64,000 nt of DNA, taken from Diphasiastrum complanatum (taxonomy: Eukaryota; Streptophyta; Lycopodiopsida; Lycopodiales; Lycopodiaceae). The stretch is taken from positions 98,799,742 through 98,863,741 of the forward strand of contig CM055092.1 in assembly GCA_029204225.1 (NCBI GenBank). Direction: 5' to 3'. The notes beneath the pieces are model-generated. The model did not search any database. It was not told the origin of the DNA and saw only the letters and a list, made by a program, of their open reading frames with translations. Made by a program: the position numbers and the translations under genes. This document shows positions 47,926 through 60,167 of the stretch, one piece after another (position 1 is the stretch's first letter; every line of letters starts with the position of its first letter).

Positions 47926-49967
47926 AATATTTCTTGAGTCTGGAGCCGTTAATACGTGTAGGTAGGAGTTCTCCTTCGAGTGACTCAAGTTGTACCGAAC
48001 CATTCTCGAATACTTCGATTACTTTGTACGGTCCCAACCATTTCATATGAAGTTTTCCTGGAAACTTTTGGTGACGACTATCATAAACAAGGGCAAAGTC
48101 ATTGGTCTTAAGATCGCAGATCTTAAGTGTAAAATCATATTTAATCTTTCGTTGCTCCTGAATTTTCTTTGTAAGTTCGAGTGAACGTGTTCGAGCTTCC
48201 GAAAGTTCTTCGATAATCAATAACCGTTCGTTGGTACAGTCTGCCTCTGTCCGTTCTGCTTGTATTCGGAAGGTAGGTATTTCAAATTCGATAGGCAGGA
48301 TTGGATGCATTCCGTACGTAAGATAATAAGGAGTCTGTTGAGTAGTGATCTTTTCAGTGTTTCTATATGCCCAGAGAACAGAGGGTAACTTTTGATCCCA
48401 GTCTGTAGCATGTGCAACAGAAATTTTATTAAGGATCTTACATAATATGCCATTTGCTCTCTCTGTTAACCCATTAGCTTTCGGATTATAAGGTGTTGTC
48501 TTCCTATGTTTGATCTGGAAATAATTTGTCAGGTGTCGAATTGTTTCATTCAGAAAGTGTGTTCCTCGATCACTGACAAGTTCTAAAGGACAACCATATC
48601 GTGTAATAATAGATTTGAAAAGAAAAGCTGCGACAGTCTTCGAGTCGTTTCGTTTCGTTCCTTCAGCTTCCACATTCTTTGTCGCATAATCCTTTGCTAC
48701 CAAGATATATCGACACTTGGTGTGTCGGGTTACTGGTTTGATTGGCCCGACAAAGTCGATCCCCCATTTTTCGAATGGTGCGAGCGGTAAAATTGGTGTC
48801 AATGGCCAATTCATTGCTTTTGTTGGTTTACCAGACCTTTGGCATGGATCACAAGATCGAATATAGATAGAGACATCTTTAAACATAGTAGGCCACCAAT
48901 ACTTGGCATTTAATATCTTTTTAACAGTGTTTTTGAGGGCAAAGTGACCTCCGGCATCTTCCGAATGTAAGTCTTGGATGACTTTTGAAATTTGTTCGGC
49001 TTCAAGACACCTTCTTAATTGATTATCAGCACCAAGTTTATACAGGATATTATTGATAATTGTATATGGTGCAACTTTGTATTGAAACACTGTTTTCTTC
49101 TCCAAGTCATATCCATCAGGATATATCTGATCTTTGAGATAATCAATAATATCAGAATAAAAAGAATTCGATGAAGATAACTCGAACAAATTTTCATCTG
49201 GGAAATCGTCATTCAATGGGTTTTCAATTTTTCCAGTGCTTATTCGTGAAAGGTAATCCGCATTGGTATGGTATTTCCCTTGGCGAAGTTCAACTGTATA
49301 AGTGAATTCTTGTAATAACAGAACCCAGCGAGCTATTTGTCCTGATAAATCTGGTTTGTTTACTAGATATTTCAGAGCATAGTGATCCACATGGAAAATA
49401 AAAGCATACCCCAGCAAATAATGCCGAAATTTCTTGACTGTAAATATCATTCCAAGTGCTTCTCGTTCTGTCGCCGAATAATTCTTCTCCGAAGAACTGA
49501 GTTGTCGACTAGCATAATATATTGGATATTCTTTCTTCCGTTCGTCCTTCTGGCTTAGACATACACCAATAGCGAATGCTGACACATCCACATAACAATG
49601 AAATATAATTGACCAATTAGGTGGTCTTAAGATCGGTTTCTGTTTGAGATTTTCGAAAGCTTTTTGGTGTTCTTCTGTCCAAAGATACACCACTTCTTTC
49701 TTTAATAATTGAGTAAGTGCTGCAGATATTGAGGCATGATTCTGGATAAACCTTCGATAATAACCGACATGTCCCAAAAAGGCTCCAAGTTCGCGAAGAT
49801 TTGTTGGTATAAGCAAATTCCGTATTACTTCGACTTTATCTTTGTCGACCTCGATCCCTCGATTGGATATTCTGTGTCCTAGAAGAATGCCTTCTCTCAT
49901 TCCGAAGAAACATTTTTCGGGATGGAGTGACAGACAAGTGTCTCGACACTTGTGTAAGGTTAGCTTC

Positions 49968-51196
49968 TGTGAAGATGTGTATTTATTAACAACGAATATA
50001 CATCCGAATGAAGCAATATATATTCACATAAGAAGACAAGAGCTGGATACATATATAATGAAGGGACCTGCCTATATTTTTCGCGACATACTAAATATCG
50101 CATATAAAGGACAAGTCCTCAGCAATGAAGCGACATCTACAACAACCCTTAAATAAAGACACTTACATGAAACGACTCGATTCGAATCGACAATTCTAAC
50201 TATAGTAATCTAAACTCAGGGTTAGATACATCTTTGCGGTATAATCTACATACGTGTCAGATATATATTGGTTAACCTTATTCAGTAAAGTGACACGCCT
50301 CTAATTTATAAAGACGTGATTGTTCGCTCTGAAGATGATAAAGAGAAGACACGATTCAGTCTTACTCACCAGGAGATATAGTTTATGTATTCGCTGAGAG
50401 ATAAAAGTTTATGTACTTGTGAGAGATCTTCTGAAGTACTCTAACAATCTTTCTTATATAAATCTATCTCTGGTCAGACAGTTGCATAAGTACATTACAG
50501 TCTATGTTGTGTATCCGTAAAAGTGTTCTAACGAACTGTCTTAAAACTAACTTATTCGTTCATTCGAATATTTGTTTGACACTCGAATACTTGTTCGATA
50601 CCCGAATAACGTTTATCATCAGAAGTCTATCTCAGTCATCGATAGAAAAGTATGTATACAACTGAATTGATAGTCCCTGTCTGAAGAATTGAGATAAGAT
50701 ATCTGTATTCTGAATATCTCCGAACATATGTTTCTAACATATTCGAAGATTATACAAGAGATTTAACTCTGAGGAGAACACTAGTTGTTGAGGACTACTG
50801 TTTAACTTTTGTTAATCCAAGAATAAGATTAACTTATGATCACTGATGAACGAATACATCGAAATCAATCCGAATTCTTGCCGACACCTTAATCAGATAG
50901 AGTGGAGTACATTCGTACTACTCTGATAACAATTCTCCTGTAGAACGCCAATTCTTCGATTCGAAAGAGAAGACTGATATTCCGATTTTAAATATTCATT
51001 TATCCATTAAGTAATCCAGGTTACTTAACCCAAATGTCTGTTTGACAACCAGACTAATTCTCCGTTTTATATCATACGAATAAGTCAGAACAATATCAAC
51101 ATTATACCATAAAGAAGCTATCCTCTTGGCGATTCGACATTAAATACTACAAAACTATACCAAATACAATTGGTTTTCCACGACATAAAAAAACCA
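49968..51196 (+). repeat. LTR of the plus-strand Gypsy arm
   Basis: About 1,229 bases. The TG terminus abuts the Gypsy RT region on its left (…ggttagcttc). It is roughly 98-99% like the LTR at 58,347-59,576 in the stretches I compared, and clearly related to the old LTR at 31,624. Confidence 0.88.
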
Positions 51197-51201
51197 AATT
51201 T

Positions 51202-51217
51202 TGGCGCCGTTGCCGGG
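51202..51217 (+). other. Primer binding site, tRNA-Asp type
   Basis: TGGCGCCGTTGCCGGG, then ATAG. It is complementary to the 3' end of plant tRNA-Asp(GUC) (...CCCCGGCAACGGCGCCA), with one G fewer in the G run than the minus arm. Confidence 0.9.
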
Positions 51218-54200
51218 ATAGCCAAAAACAAACATGTTGATATAAAACTGACAAAATCATCGTCATTAATAAGTATATGTCAGACAGAGCTTCCCGACTC
51301 GAAAGATATCGAAAGATTCGAGAAGATTTTTTCAGAAATTTATCTGGAAGTTCTGATAGAGCTGAAACTTATTCGGATTTGTTAAAACCAGTTGCCAAAC
51401 TAAAACCGAATATGGAAGGCCCTGCACCCCGACTTTCTTCAATTTCGAAGATCAGATACGATTATTTCAAAGGAACAACCTCAGATGATGCGGACAATTA
51501 TGTTTCGCAGTTCGAATCAATTGCGAACGCGAATAATGAAGGTTCGGAGGCGGACAAACTGAGGATTTTTCCTGGTCTTCTCAGAAAACAAGCACGCATA
51601 TGGTACAGCCAAGTCGAACCAGGACGAGTGGCTACCTGGTTGCTGCTGAAAGATGCGTTTCTACACCAATTTAGAGAAATTGGTTATTCATCCAGAGTAC
51701 TCGGCAGACTCAACAACATAGAGAAGAAGAGTCGAGAATCTCTGAGAAGGTATACTTGTAAGGTCAAGAATCTTATTGGAAAACTAACTGGAGTATACCC
51801 CGTTGCGATGCAGATTGAATGGTTTCTGTCAGGTTTACCACCGAGTATAAATCGATACTGCAGACAAGGTGATACGACTACCTTAGCAGCAGTCATTGCA
51901 AGTGCTGAAAACTATGAGACTTCTAAGCTTGCTCAGAAGAGAAAATCAACTAGACGAAGTCGAAAGTCTAAGCATGTTTCCAGTGGCAGTGAAGAGGATT
52001 CGAAGTCTGAATCCAGTTCCAGTTCCTCCAGTTCAGAATCCGAATTACACGACTCATCCGACTCTGAGACTGATGAGAGAGAACGAAGTAGTAAACGAAA
52101 ACCCAAACGAAAGGACGATAAAAATTCGGAGATGAAGCCAACAACATCAAAGGTCGAAAAGATTTGGAGGAGAGATCTTGCAGATATTAACAAAAGATTC
52201 AACGATCTAAAAGTTCAGATTTCAGAGGTTGCTGACAAGAGACCGAAATCATCTTCTTCCAATTCAGGACTATGGTGTACGAGGTGCGGTGCATCAGGAC
52301 ATTCGAAGGAAGATTGCAGAACAGTGAATATATCTTACGTTGAAGATCCAACACAGGAGGTGCTGTTTATTTTTCAGAATAATGATACAACAACAAATTT
52401 TGTTCAAGGCACGACTACACCGTTCCAGCAATCCAAACCCAAATTCGGACCGAAAAGATATAATCCACCCGAATTTGTAACATCAACAACAAAGACTTCG
52501 AATTTTCCAAGACCAGTTTCGGGCAATTGTTACAATTGTGGAGAACCAGGACATTTTTCACCAGACTGTCCGCAACCACGGAAGCCAATTGGGTATGTAC
52601 CTCTCTGTTCGAATTGTAAAGAACCAGGCCACAAATATCCTGATTGTCCCCAACCACAGAGGCCAAGACCTAAATACCAGTATGTAGCGACACCTGCTGC
52701 AATGGTAGACTCGAAAGGAAAAGTTTCGGCAGATGCGGTTATACAAAAAATTGACCTTGTGGAAAACCAATCAACGAGGACAACTGACCAATCTTGGCCA
52801 AGTGATATGGAAACAATATTCAAAGTAAATACGAGGAGTTCTTCGAAAGATGACTCGAAAACCAACTCGAAAGGTTCCTCGAAGAAACGCAGAAAATCAT
52901 CTAAGAAGAAGGGAACGAATAAATCCCTAACAAAAGAAGATATTAAAGATGATCCCGACTATGATCGAAATGCTAAAAATTTGTTTTCAAAAGATATATC
53001 TATAGAAGCGAAAGAAATAATTGAAGAAGAACTACAAAGAGCAGCTACAGAAAGGAAAGTCACATTCGAAGACGGGAACGAATCAATTCATAAAACCAAA
53101 CTGTCGGAAGCCATGATTGACAAGCCGATATCAAAGACGAAAGATTATGATATCGTAACTGATATTGGTTTTCTTCGTCCAAATATCACATTCGAACAAT
53201 TGTTGGCAGACAATACTTACTATCGCAGGCAGTTAAAAGGACTTTCTACTCCAAAGAAGAAGAAAAGAAATCCCTTGCCAGAATTAGGAGTATTATCTAT
53301 TGATTTGGGAGATCTTGGCGCACCGGAAATCGACATTACTATTAAGGGATGCTTAATCGAACATGTGCCGATTGATTCAGGTTCCAGCGTCAATATTATT
53401 ACTGAAGAAACTGCTCACGCTCTGGGTTTGACAGATATTCGACCAACCAACCGAAATATCAAGTTGGCAGACTCAACACGACGAAAGCCTGTCGGAGAGC
53501 TGGAGAATGTTACTGTGTATATACAAGCCAAGCCTTTTACCATGAATTTTATTGTTATCAAACCAATGGGTTTGCCTTCTTACTCTGTGCTAATCGGAAG
53601 GCCGTGGCTGTATCAGTCAAATGCTAGTGTTCATTGGAAGTCTAGGGAATTAAGATTTCAAACTGGCGAGACCAATAATCGTGGAAAACCAGCAGAGGAG
53701 ATCATTACCTGGAATAAAGATAGATACGAAGGCGAAACTCCTATGACCGACACTAGCTATACTTCGGAAAATTCTTCTTATGCACTAAATATCTTCTCTA
53801 ATGTTTCAGATGTCGAAGTTAAATTTTTCGAATGCTATGAGAATGATAACGAATCAGATAATGCAGAAGAATTCATCGATGTTTGCAACACAGAACTAGA
53901 TGAACTAGTTATTATTGAAGACGAATCAACAGATTCGTACGAATCGGACGACTCGGACGAATCAGACGAAGAAATTGAAAATAAGAATCAGTCTGTCGAC
54001 ACGAACATATCTATGGAGACAGCAATGCGCGAAATTCATGGATATTCAAAGTCTAGTATGACAGAAGGTATGATTTTACCTGATTCAACAGAGCAAATTG
54101 AACTTGCACCGGGCAGATGTGTCCATGTTGCAAAGTCCTTGGGAGAAACTGAGTTATCTAAATACACTGAATTGCTTAAAGAGTATCAGGACGTCTTTGC

Positions 54201-57200
54201 ATGGTCGCTTGATGACTTAAAAGGAATTCCTGCCGAATATGGTGAACATCGAATTGATGTAAAGGAGAACGCTATTCCTGTTCGTCAGAGACAGTATCGA
54301 CTTAATCCAAAGTACTCTTTAATGGTAAAAGACGAACTCAACAAATATCTAAAAGCAGGAATTATTTATCATGTCTTAAGTAGCGAATGGGTGTCACCTA
54401 TTGTGGTAGTACCAAAGAAGAAAACTGGCAAGATTCGTATATGCCAGGACTTTCGAAAGCTCAATGCAGCTACACAGAAAGATCATCATCCGTTACCATT
54501 CACTGATTCTATTCTGGATCAGGTAGCTGGACAAGAACGATATAGTTTCTGTGATGGTTTTTCAGGCTATAATCAAGTTAGAATGCGGAAGGAGGATAAA
54601 GCGAAAACCACATTCACCACCGATTGGGGCACTTATGCCTACAATAGAATGCCCTTTGGTCTCTGTAATGCGCCGGCGACTTTTCAACGAATTATGATGC
54701 TGATTTTTGCCGCGTTTTTACGATTTTTTCTCGAAATATTTATTGACGACTTCTGTGTATATAGCGATAGCAAATCTCATATCCAGAAACTGAAGCTGTC
54801 GTGGAAAAACTGAAGCTATCGTAAAAATGCGGCAAAAATCAGCATCATAATTCGTTGAAAAGTCGCCGGCGCATTACAGAGACCAAAGGGCATTCTATTG
54901 TAGGCATAAGTGCCCCAATCGGTGGTGAATGTAATTTTCGCTTTATCCTCCTTCCGCATTCTAACTTGATTATAGCCTGAAAAACCATCACAGAAACTAT
55001 ATCGTTCTTGTCCAGCTACCTGATCCAGAATAGAATCAGTGAATGGTAACGGATGATGATCTTTCTGTGTAGCTGCATTGAGCTTTCGAAAGTCCTGGCA
55101 TATACGAATCTTGCCAGTCTTCTTCTTTGGTACTACCACAATAGGTGACACCCATTCACTACTTAAGACAGGATAAATAATTCCTGCTTTTAGATATTTG
55201 TTGAGTTCGTCTTTTACCATTAAAGAGTACTTTGGATTAAGTCGATACTGTCTCTGACGAACAGGAATAGCGTTCTCCTTTACATCAATTCGATGTTCAC
55301 CATATTCGGCAGGAATTCCTTTTAAGTCATCAACCGACCATGCAAAGACGTCCTGATACTCTTTAAGCAATTCAGTTTATTTAGATAACTCAATTTCTCC
55401 CAAGGACTTTGCAACATGGACACATCTGCCCGGTGCAAGTTCAATTTGCTCTGTTGAATCAGGTAAAATCATACCTTCTGTCATACTAGACTTTGAATAT
55501 CCATGAATTTCGTGCATTGCTGTCTCCATAGATATGTTCGTGTCGACAGACTGATTCTTATTTTCAATTTCTTCGTCTGATTCGTCCGAGTCGTCCGATT
55601 CGTACGAATCTGTTGATTCGTCTTCAATAATAACTAGTTCATCTAGTTCTGTGTTGCAAACATCGATGAATTCTTCTGCATTATCTGATTCGTTATCATT
55701 CTCATAGCATTCGAAAAATTTAACTTCGACATCTGAAACATTAGAGAAGATATTTAGTGCATAAGAAGAATTTTCCGAAGTATAGCTAGTGTCGGTCATA
55801 GGAGTTTCGCCTTCGTATCTATCTTTATTCCAGGTAATGATCTCCTCTGCTGGTTTTCCACGATTATTGGTCTCGCCAGTTTGAAATCTTAATTCCCTAG
55901 ACTTCCAATGAACACTAGCATTTGACTGATACAGCCACGGCCTTCCGATTAGCACAGAGTAAGAAGGCAAACCCATTGGTTTGATAACAATAAAATTCAT
56001 GGTAAAAGTCTTGGCTTGTATATACACAGTAACATTCTCCAGCTCTCCGACAGGCTTTCGTCGTGTTGAGTCTGCCAACTTGATATTTCGGTTGGTTGGT
56101 CGAATATCTGTCAAACCCAGAGCGTGAGCAGTTTCTTCAGTAATAATATTGACGCTCGAACCTGAATCAATCGGCACATGTTCGATTAAGCATCCCTCAA
56201 TAGTAATGTCGATTTTCGGTGCGCCAAGATCTCCCAAATCAATAAATAATACTCCTAATTCTGGCATGGGATTTCTTTCCTTCTTCTTTGGAGGAGAAAG
56301 TCCTTTAAACTGCCTGCGATAGTAAGTATTGTCTGCCAACAATTGTTTGAATGTGATATTTGGACGAAGAGAACCAATATCAGTTATGATATCGTAATCT
56401 TTCGTCTTCGATATCGGCTTGTCAATCATGGCTTCCGACAGTTTGGTTTTATGAATTGATTCGTTCCCGTCTTCGAATGTGACTTTCCTTTCTGTAGCTG
56501 CTCTTTGTAGTTCTTCTTCAATTATTTCTTTCGCTTCTGCAGATATATCTTTTGAAAACAAATTTTTAGCATTTCGATCATAGTCGGGATCATCTTTAAT
56601 ATCTTCTTTTGTTAGGGATTTATTCGTTCCCTTCTTCTTAGATGGTTTTCTGCGTTTCTTCGAGGAACCTTTCGAGTTGGTTTTCGAGTCATATTTCGAA
56701 GAACTCCTCGTATTTACTTTGAATATTGTTTCCATATCACTTGGCCAAGATTGGTCAGTTGTCCTCGTTGATTGGTTTTCCACAAGATCAATTTTTTGTA
56801 TAACCGCATCTGCCGAAACTTTTCCTTTCGAGTCTACCATTGCAGCAGGTGTCGCTACATACTGGTATTTAGGTCTTGGCCTCTGTGGTTGGGGACAATC
56901 AGGATATTTGTGGCCTGGTTCTTTACAATTCGAACAGAGAGGTACATACCCAATTGGCTTCCGTGGTTGCGGACAGTCTGGTGAAAAATGTCCTGGTTCT
57001 CCACAATTGTAACAATTGCCCGAAACTGGTCTTGGAAAATTCGAAGTCTTTGTTGTTGATGTTACAAATTCGGGTGGATTATATCTTTTCGGTCCGAATT
57101 TGGGTTTGGATTGCTGGAACGGTGTAGTCGTGCCTTGAACAAAATTTGTTGTTGTATCATTATTCTGAAAAATAAACAGCACCTCCTGTGTTGGATCTTC

Positions 57201-58322
57201 AACGTAAGATATATTCACTGTTCTGCAATCTTCCTTCGAATGTCCTGATGCACCGCACCTCGTACACCATAGTCCTGAATTGGAAGAAGATGATTTCGGT
57301 CTCTTGTCAGCAACCTCTGAAATCTGAACTTTTAGATCGTTGAATCTTTTGTTAATATCTGCAAGATCTCTCCTCCAAATCTTTTCGACCTTTGATGTTG
57401 TTGGCTTCATCTCCGAATTTTTATCGTCCTTTCGTTTGGGTTTTCGTTTACTACTTCGTTCTCTCTCATCAGTCTCAGAGTCGGATGAGTCGTGTAATTC
57501 GGATTCTGAACTGGAGGAACTGGAACTGGATTCAGACTTCGAATCCTCTTCACTGCCACTGGAAACATGCTTAGACTTTCGACTTCGTCTAGTTGATTTT
57601 CTCTTCTGAGCAAGCTTAGAAGTCTCATAGTTTTCAGCACTTGCAATGACTGCTGCTAAGGTAGTCGTATCACCTTGTCTGCAGTATCGATTTATACTCG
57701 GTGGTAAACCTGACAGAAACCATTCAATCTGCATCGCAACGGGGTATACTCCAGTTAGTTTTCCAATAAGATTCTTGACCTTACAAGTATACCTTCTCAG
57801 AGATTCTCGACTCTTCTTCTCTATGTTGTTGAGTCTGCCGAGTACTCTGGATGAATAACCAATTTCTCTGAATTGGTGTAGAAACGCATCTTTCAGCAGC
57901 AACCAGGTAGCCACTCGTCCTGGTTCGACTTGGCTGTACCATATGCGTGCTTGTTTTCTGAGAAGACCAGGAAAAATCCTCAGTTTGTCCGCCTCCGAAC
58001 CTTCATTATTCGCGTTCGCAATTGATTCGAACTGCGAAACATAATTGTCCGCATCATCTGAGGTTGTTCCTTTGAAATAATCGTATCTGATCTTCGAAAT
58101 TGAAGAAAGTCGGGGTGCAGGGCCTTCCATATTCGGTTTTAGTTTGGCAACTGGTTTTAACAAATCCGAATAAGTTTCAGCTCTATCAGAACTTCCAGAT
58201 AAATTTCTGAAAAAATCTTCTCGAATCTTTCGATATCTTTCGAGTCGGGAAGCTCTGTCTGACATATACTTATTAATGACGATGATTTTGTCAGTTTTAT
58301 ATCAACATGTTTGTTTTTGGCT

Positions 58323-58341
58323 ATCCCCGGCAACGGCGCCA
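58323..58341 (-). other. Primer binding site, tRNA-Asp type
   Basis: The plus strand reads ATCCCCGGCAACGGCGCCA, identical to the 3' end of plant tRNA-Asp(GUC) over 19 bases as I recall that tRNA. Confidence 0.92.
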
Positions 58342-58346
58342 AAATT

Positions 58347-59576
58347 TGGTTTTTTTATGTCGTGGAAAACCAATTGTATTTGGTATAGTTTTGTAGTATT
58401 TAATGTCGAATCGCCAAGAGGATAGCTTCTTTATGGTATAATGTTGATATTGTTCTGACTTATTCGTATGATATAAAACGGAGAATTAGTCTGGTTGTCA
58501 AACAGACATTTGGGTTAAGTAACCTGTATTACTTAATGGATAAATGAATATTTAAAATCGGAATATCAGTCTTCTCTTTCGAATCGAAGAATTGGCGTTC
58601 TACAGGAGAATTGTTATCAGAGTAGTACGAATGTACTCCACTCTATCTGATTAAGGTGTCGGCAAGAATTCGGATTGATTTCGATGTATTCGTTCATCAG
58701 TGATCATAAGTTAATCTTATTCTTGGATTAACAAAAGTTAAACAGTAGTCCTCAACAACTAGTGTTCTCCTCAGAGTTAAATCTCTTGTATAATCTTCGA
58801 ATATGTTAGAAACATATGTTCGGAGATATTCAGAATACAGATATCTTATCTCAATTCTTCAGACAGGGACTATCAATTCAGTTGTATACATACTTTTCTA
58901 TCGATGACTGAGATAGACTTCTGATGATAAACGTTATTCGGGTATCGAACAAGTATTCGAGTGTCAAACAAATATTCGAATGAACGAATAAGTTAGTTTT
59001 AAGACAGTTCGTTAGAACACTTTTACGGATACACAACATAGACTGTAATGTACTTATGCAACTGTCTGACCAGAGTTAGATTTATATAAGAAAGATTGTT
59101 AGAGTACTTCAGAAGATCTCTCACAAGTACATAAACTTTTATCTCTCAGCGAATACATAAACTATATCTCCTGGTGAGTAAGACTGAATCGTGTCTTCTC
59201 TTGATCATCTTCAGAGCGAACAATCACGTCTTTATAAATTAGAGGCGTGTCACTTTACTGAATAAGGTTAACCAATATATATCTGACACGTATGTAGATT
59301 ATACCGCAAAGATGTATCTAACCCTGAGTTTAGATTACTATAGTTAGAATTGTCGATTCGAATCGAGTCGTTTCATGTAAGTGTCTTTATTTAAGGGTTA
59401 TTGTAGATGTCGCTTCATTGCTGAGGACTTGTCCTTTATATGTGATATTTAGTATGTCGCGAAAAATATAGGCAGGTCCCTTCATTATATATATATCCAG
59501 CTCTTGTCTTCTTATGTGAATATATATTGCTTCATTCGGATGTATATTCGTTGTTTAATAAATACACATCTTCACA
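58347..59576 (-). repeat. LTR of the minus-strand Gypsy arm
   Basis: About 1,230 bases; its outer terminus (…cttcaca) is at 59,576. It is the reverse complement of 49,968-51,196 with few differences. Confidence 0.88.
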
Positions 59577-60167
59577 CTAGCTGAACTTGGTAGACTCGCA
59601 TATCTACTTTAAGTCTATATTAGATCTTTCTATTATCACTGCTCATTATGTAGATGAGTTTTATTACTCAATAACAATTTGAACTCAATGAAGGATCTGA
59701 AATGCATGTTAGCACTGGAGTACATTTTTTGAATCCGGCCTAGTAGACTGATTTCCATCAGTCAACAAAAAGCCAGCCCATCAGCCAACATTCTACACAG
59801 ATGTAGATTGGATAGAAAGTATTGACACTAGAATATCAACTTCTGGATTTATGTTCAATCAAGGTCCAATCTCATGTAACAGCTAGACCTCAGTAACATT
59901 ATCCTCCACCGAGTCAGATTTTATAGCTTGCACACATGCTACCAAGGAGGCGATTTGACTAAAGAACCATCCTGTAGATACCAATTTTATTCAGTCACAT
60001 CTGACATTTATCTACTATGACAACCAAATCACAAGGATAATTTCTTTGGTTTACTATAGGACATAGTTTATGGCAGCAGATTACTTGGCCATGGATTACC
60101 AACTCAGATTTAACAATTTATTAAATCTGAAGATAAAAAATTTTCAAGATCCACATCAAGGGGGAGA
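59577..60167 (+). mobile_element. Ty1/Copia RNase H end
   Basis: The plus strand holds Copia RNase H blocks (DTRISTSGFMFNQGPISCNS; STESDFIACTHATKEAI) and ends in a polypurine tract (atcaagggggagag) directly before the LTR at 60,168. Only the pol end remains; its left side is cut by the Gypsy LTR terminus at 59,576. Broken. Confidence 0.85.

Larger units (their letters stand above)
44780..49967 (-). mobile_element. Ty3/Gypsy (Athila/Tat-like) 3' half: RT end, RNase H, integrase, extra ORFs
   Basis: Minus strand. 49,967-49,700 is the RT end (HPEKCFFGMREG; GHRISNRGIEVDKDKV). 49,700-49,200 is RNase H (YASRQLSSSEKNYSATEREA). 49,000-47,918 is integrase, with the HHCC zinc site (CDPCQRSG), core Asp blocks (KWGIDFVGPI; LVSDRGTHF) and the Glu block (NPKANGLTERANG). 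After an AT-rich spacer come the extra ORFs (47,488-44,780). This pol half looks well kept, and the whole 3' half has about two breaks, in the extra-ORF region. Its upstream edge meets an LTR terminus at 49,968. It is the 3' half of the family whose 5' half forms the inverted pair at 49,968-59,576. No 3' LTR is visible. Confidence 0.95.
49968..54797 (+). mobile_element. Ty3/Gypsy 5' half, plus-strand arm of the inverted pair
   Basis: The LTR is 49,968-51,196 (TGTGAAGATG...aaacca). The tRNA-Asp PBS is at 51,202-51,217. One long gag-pol frame runs from 51,277 to 54,813: the gag domain (SISKIRYDYFKGTTSDDADN), a Ser-rich linker, three CCHC knuckles (CTRCGASGHSKEDC; CYNCGEPGHFSPDC; CSNCKEPGHKYPDC), an aspartic protease (VPIDSGSSVNII) and RT up to its catalytic Asp pair (IFIDDFCVYS). 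The arm ends at about 54,797, in RT. The remaining RT, RNase H, integrase and 3' LTR are absent, but what is present reads cleanly. It is very young by similarity to the minus arm. Confidence 0.96.
49968..59576. repeat. Large inverted repeat, arms about 4.8 kb, 20-bp centre
   Basis: Arms 49,968-54,797 and 54,818-59,576 face each other with RT at the centre and an LTR terminus at each outside end. The centre (54,798-54,817) holds gtcgtggaaaaactgaagct, which repeats aaactgaagct from the end of the plus arm. The arms differ by only about 71 bases in length, all of it at the hinge. Confidence 0.93.
54818..59576 (-). mobile_element. Ty3/Gypsy 5' half, minus-strand arm of the inverted pair
   Basis: Mirror copy of the plus-strand arm: LTR at 59,576-58,347, tRNA-Asp PBS at 58,341-58,323, gag-pol from 58,265 with the same three knuckles, protease and RT. 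It stops at about 54,818, some 70 bases earlier in RT than the plus arm. It has about one break within gag-pol. The first about 520 residues show no amino-acid difference from the plus arm; about 19 differences follow in the next about 620. If this arm and the 3' half at 44,780-49,967 were once one minus-strand element, the plus arm now lies inside it. Confidence 0.95.

Noticed and set aside
51684-52865. Minus-strand frames opposite the Gypsy gag (and their mirror at 56,677-57,858)
   Set aside because: Antisense shadows of gag. They appear in both arms only because the arms are copies.
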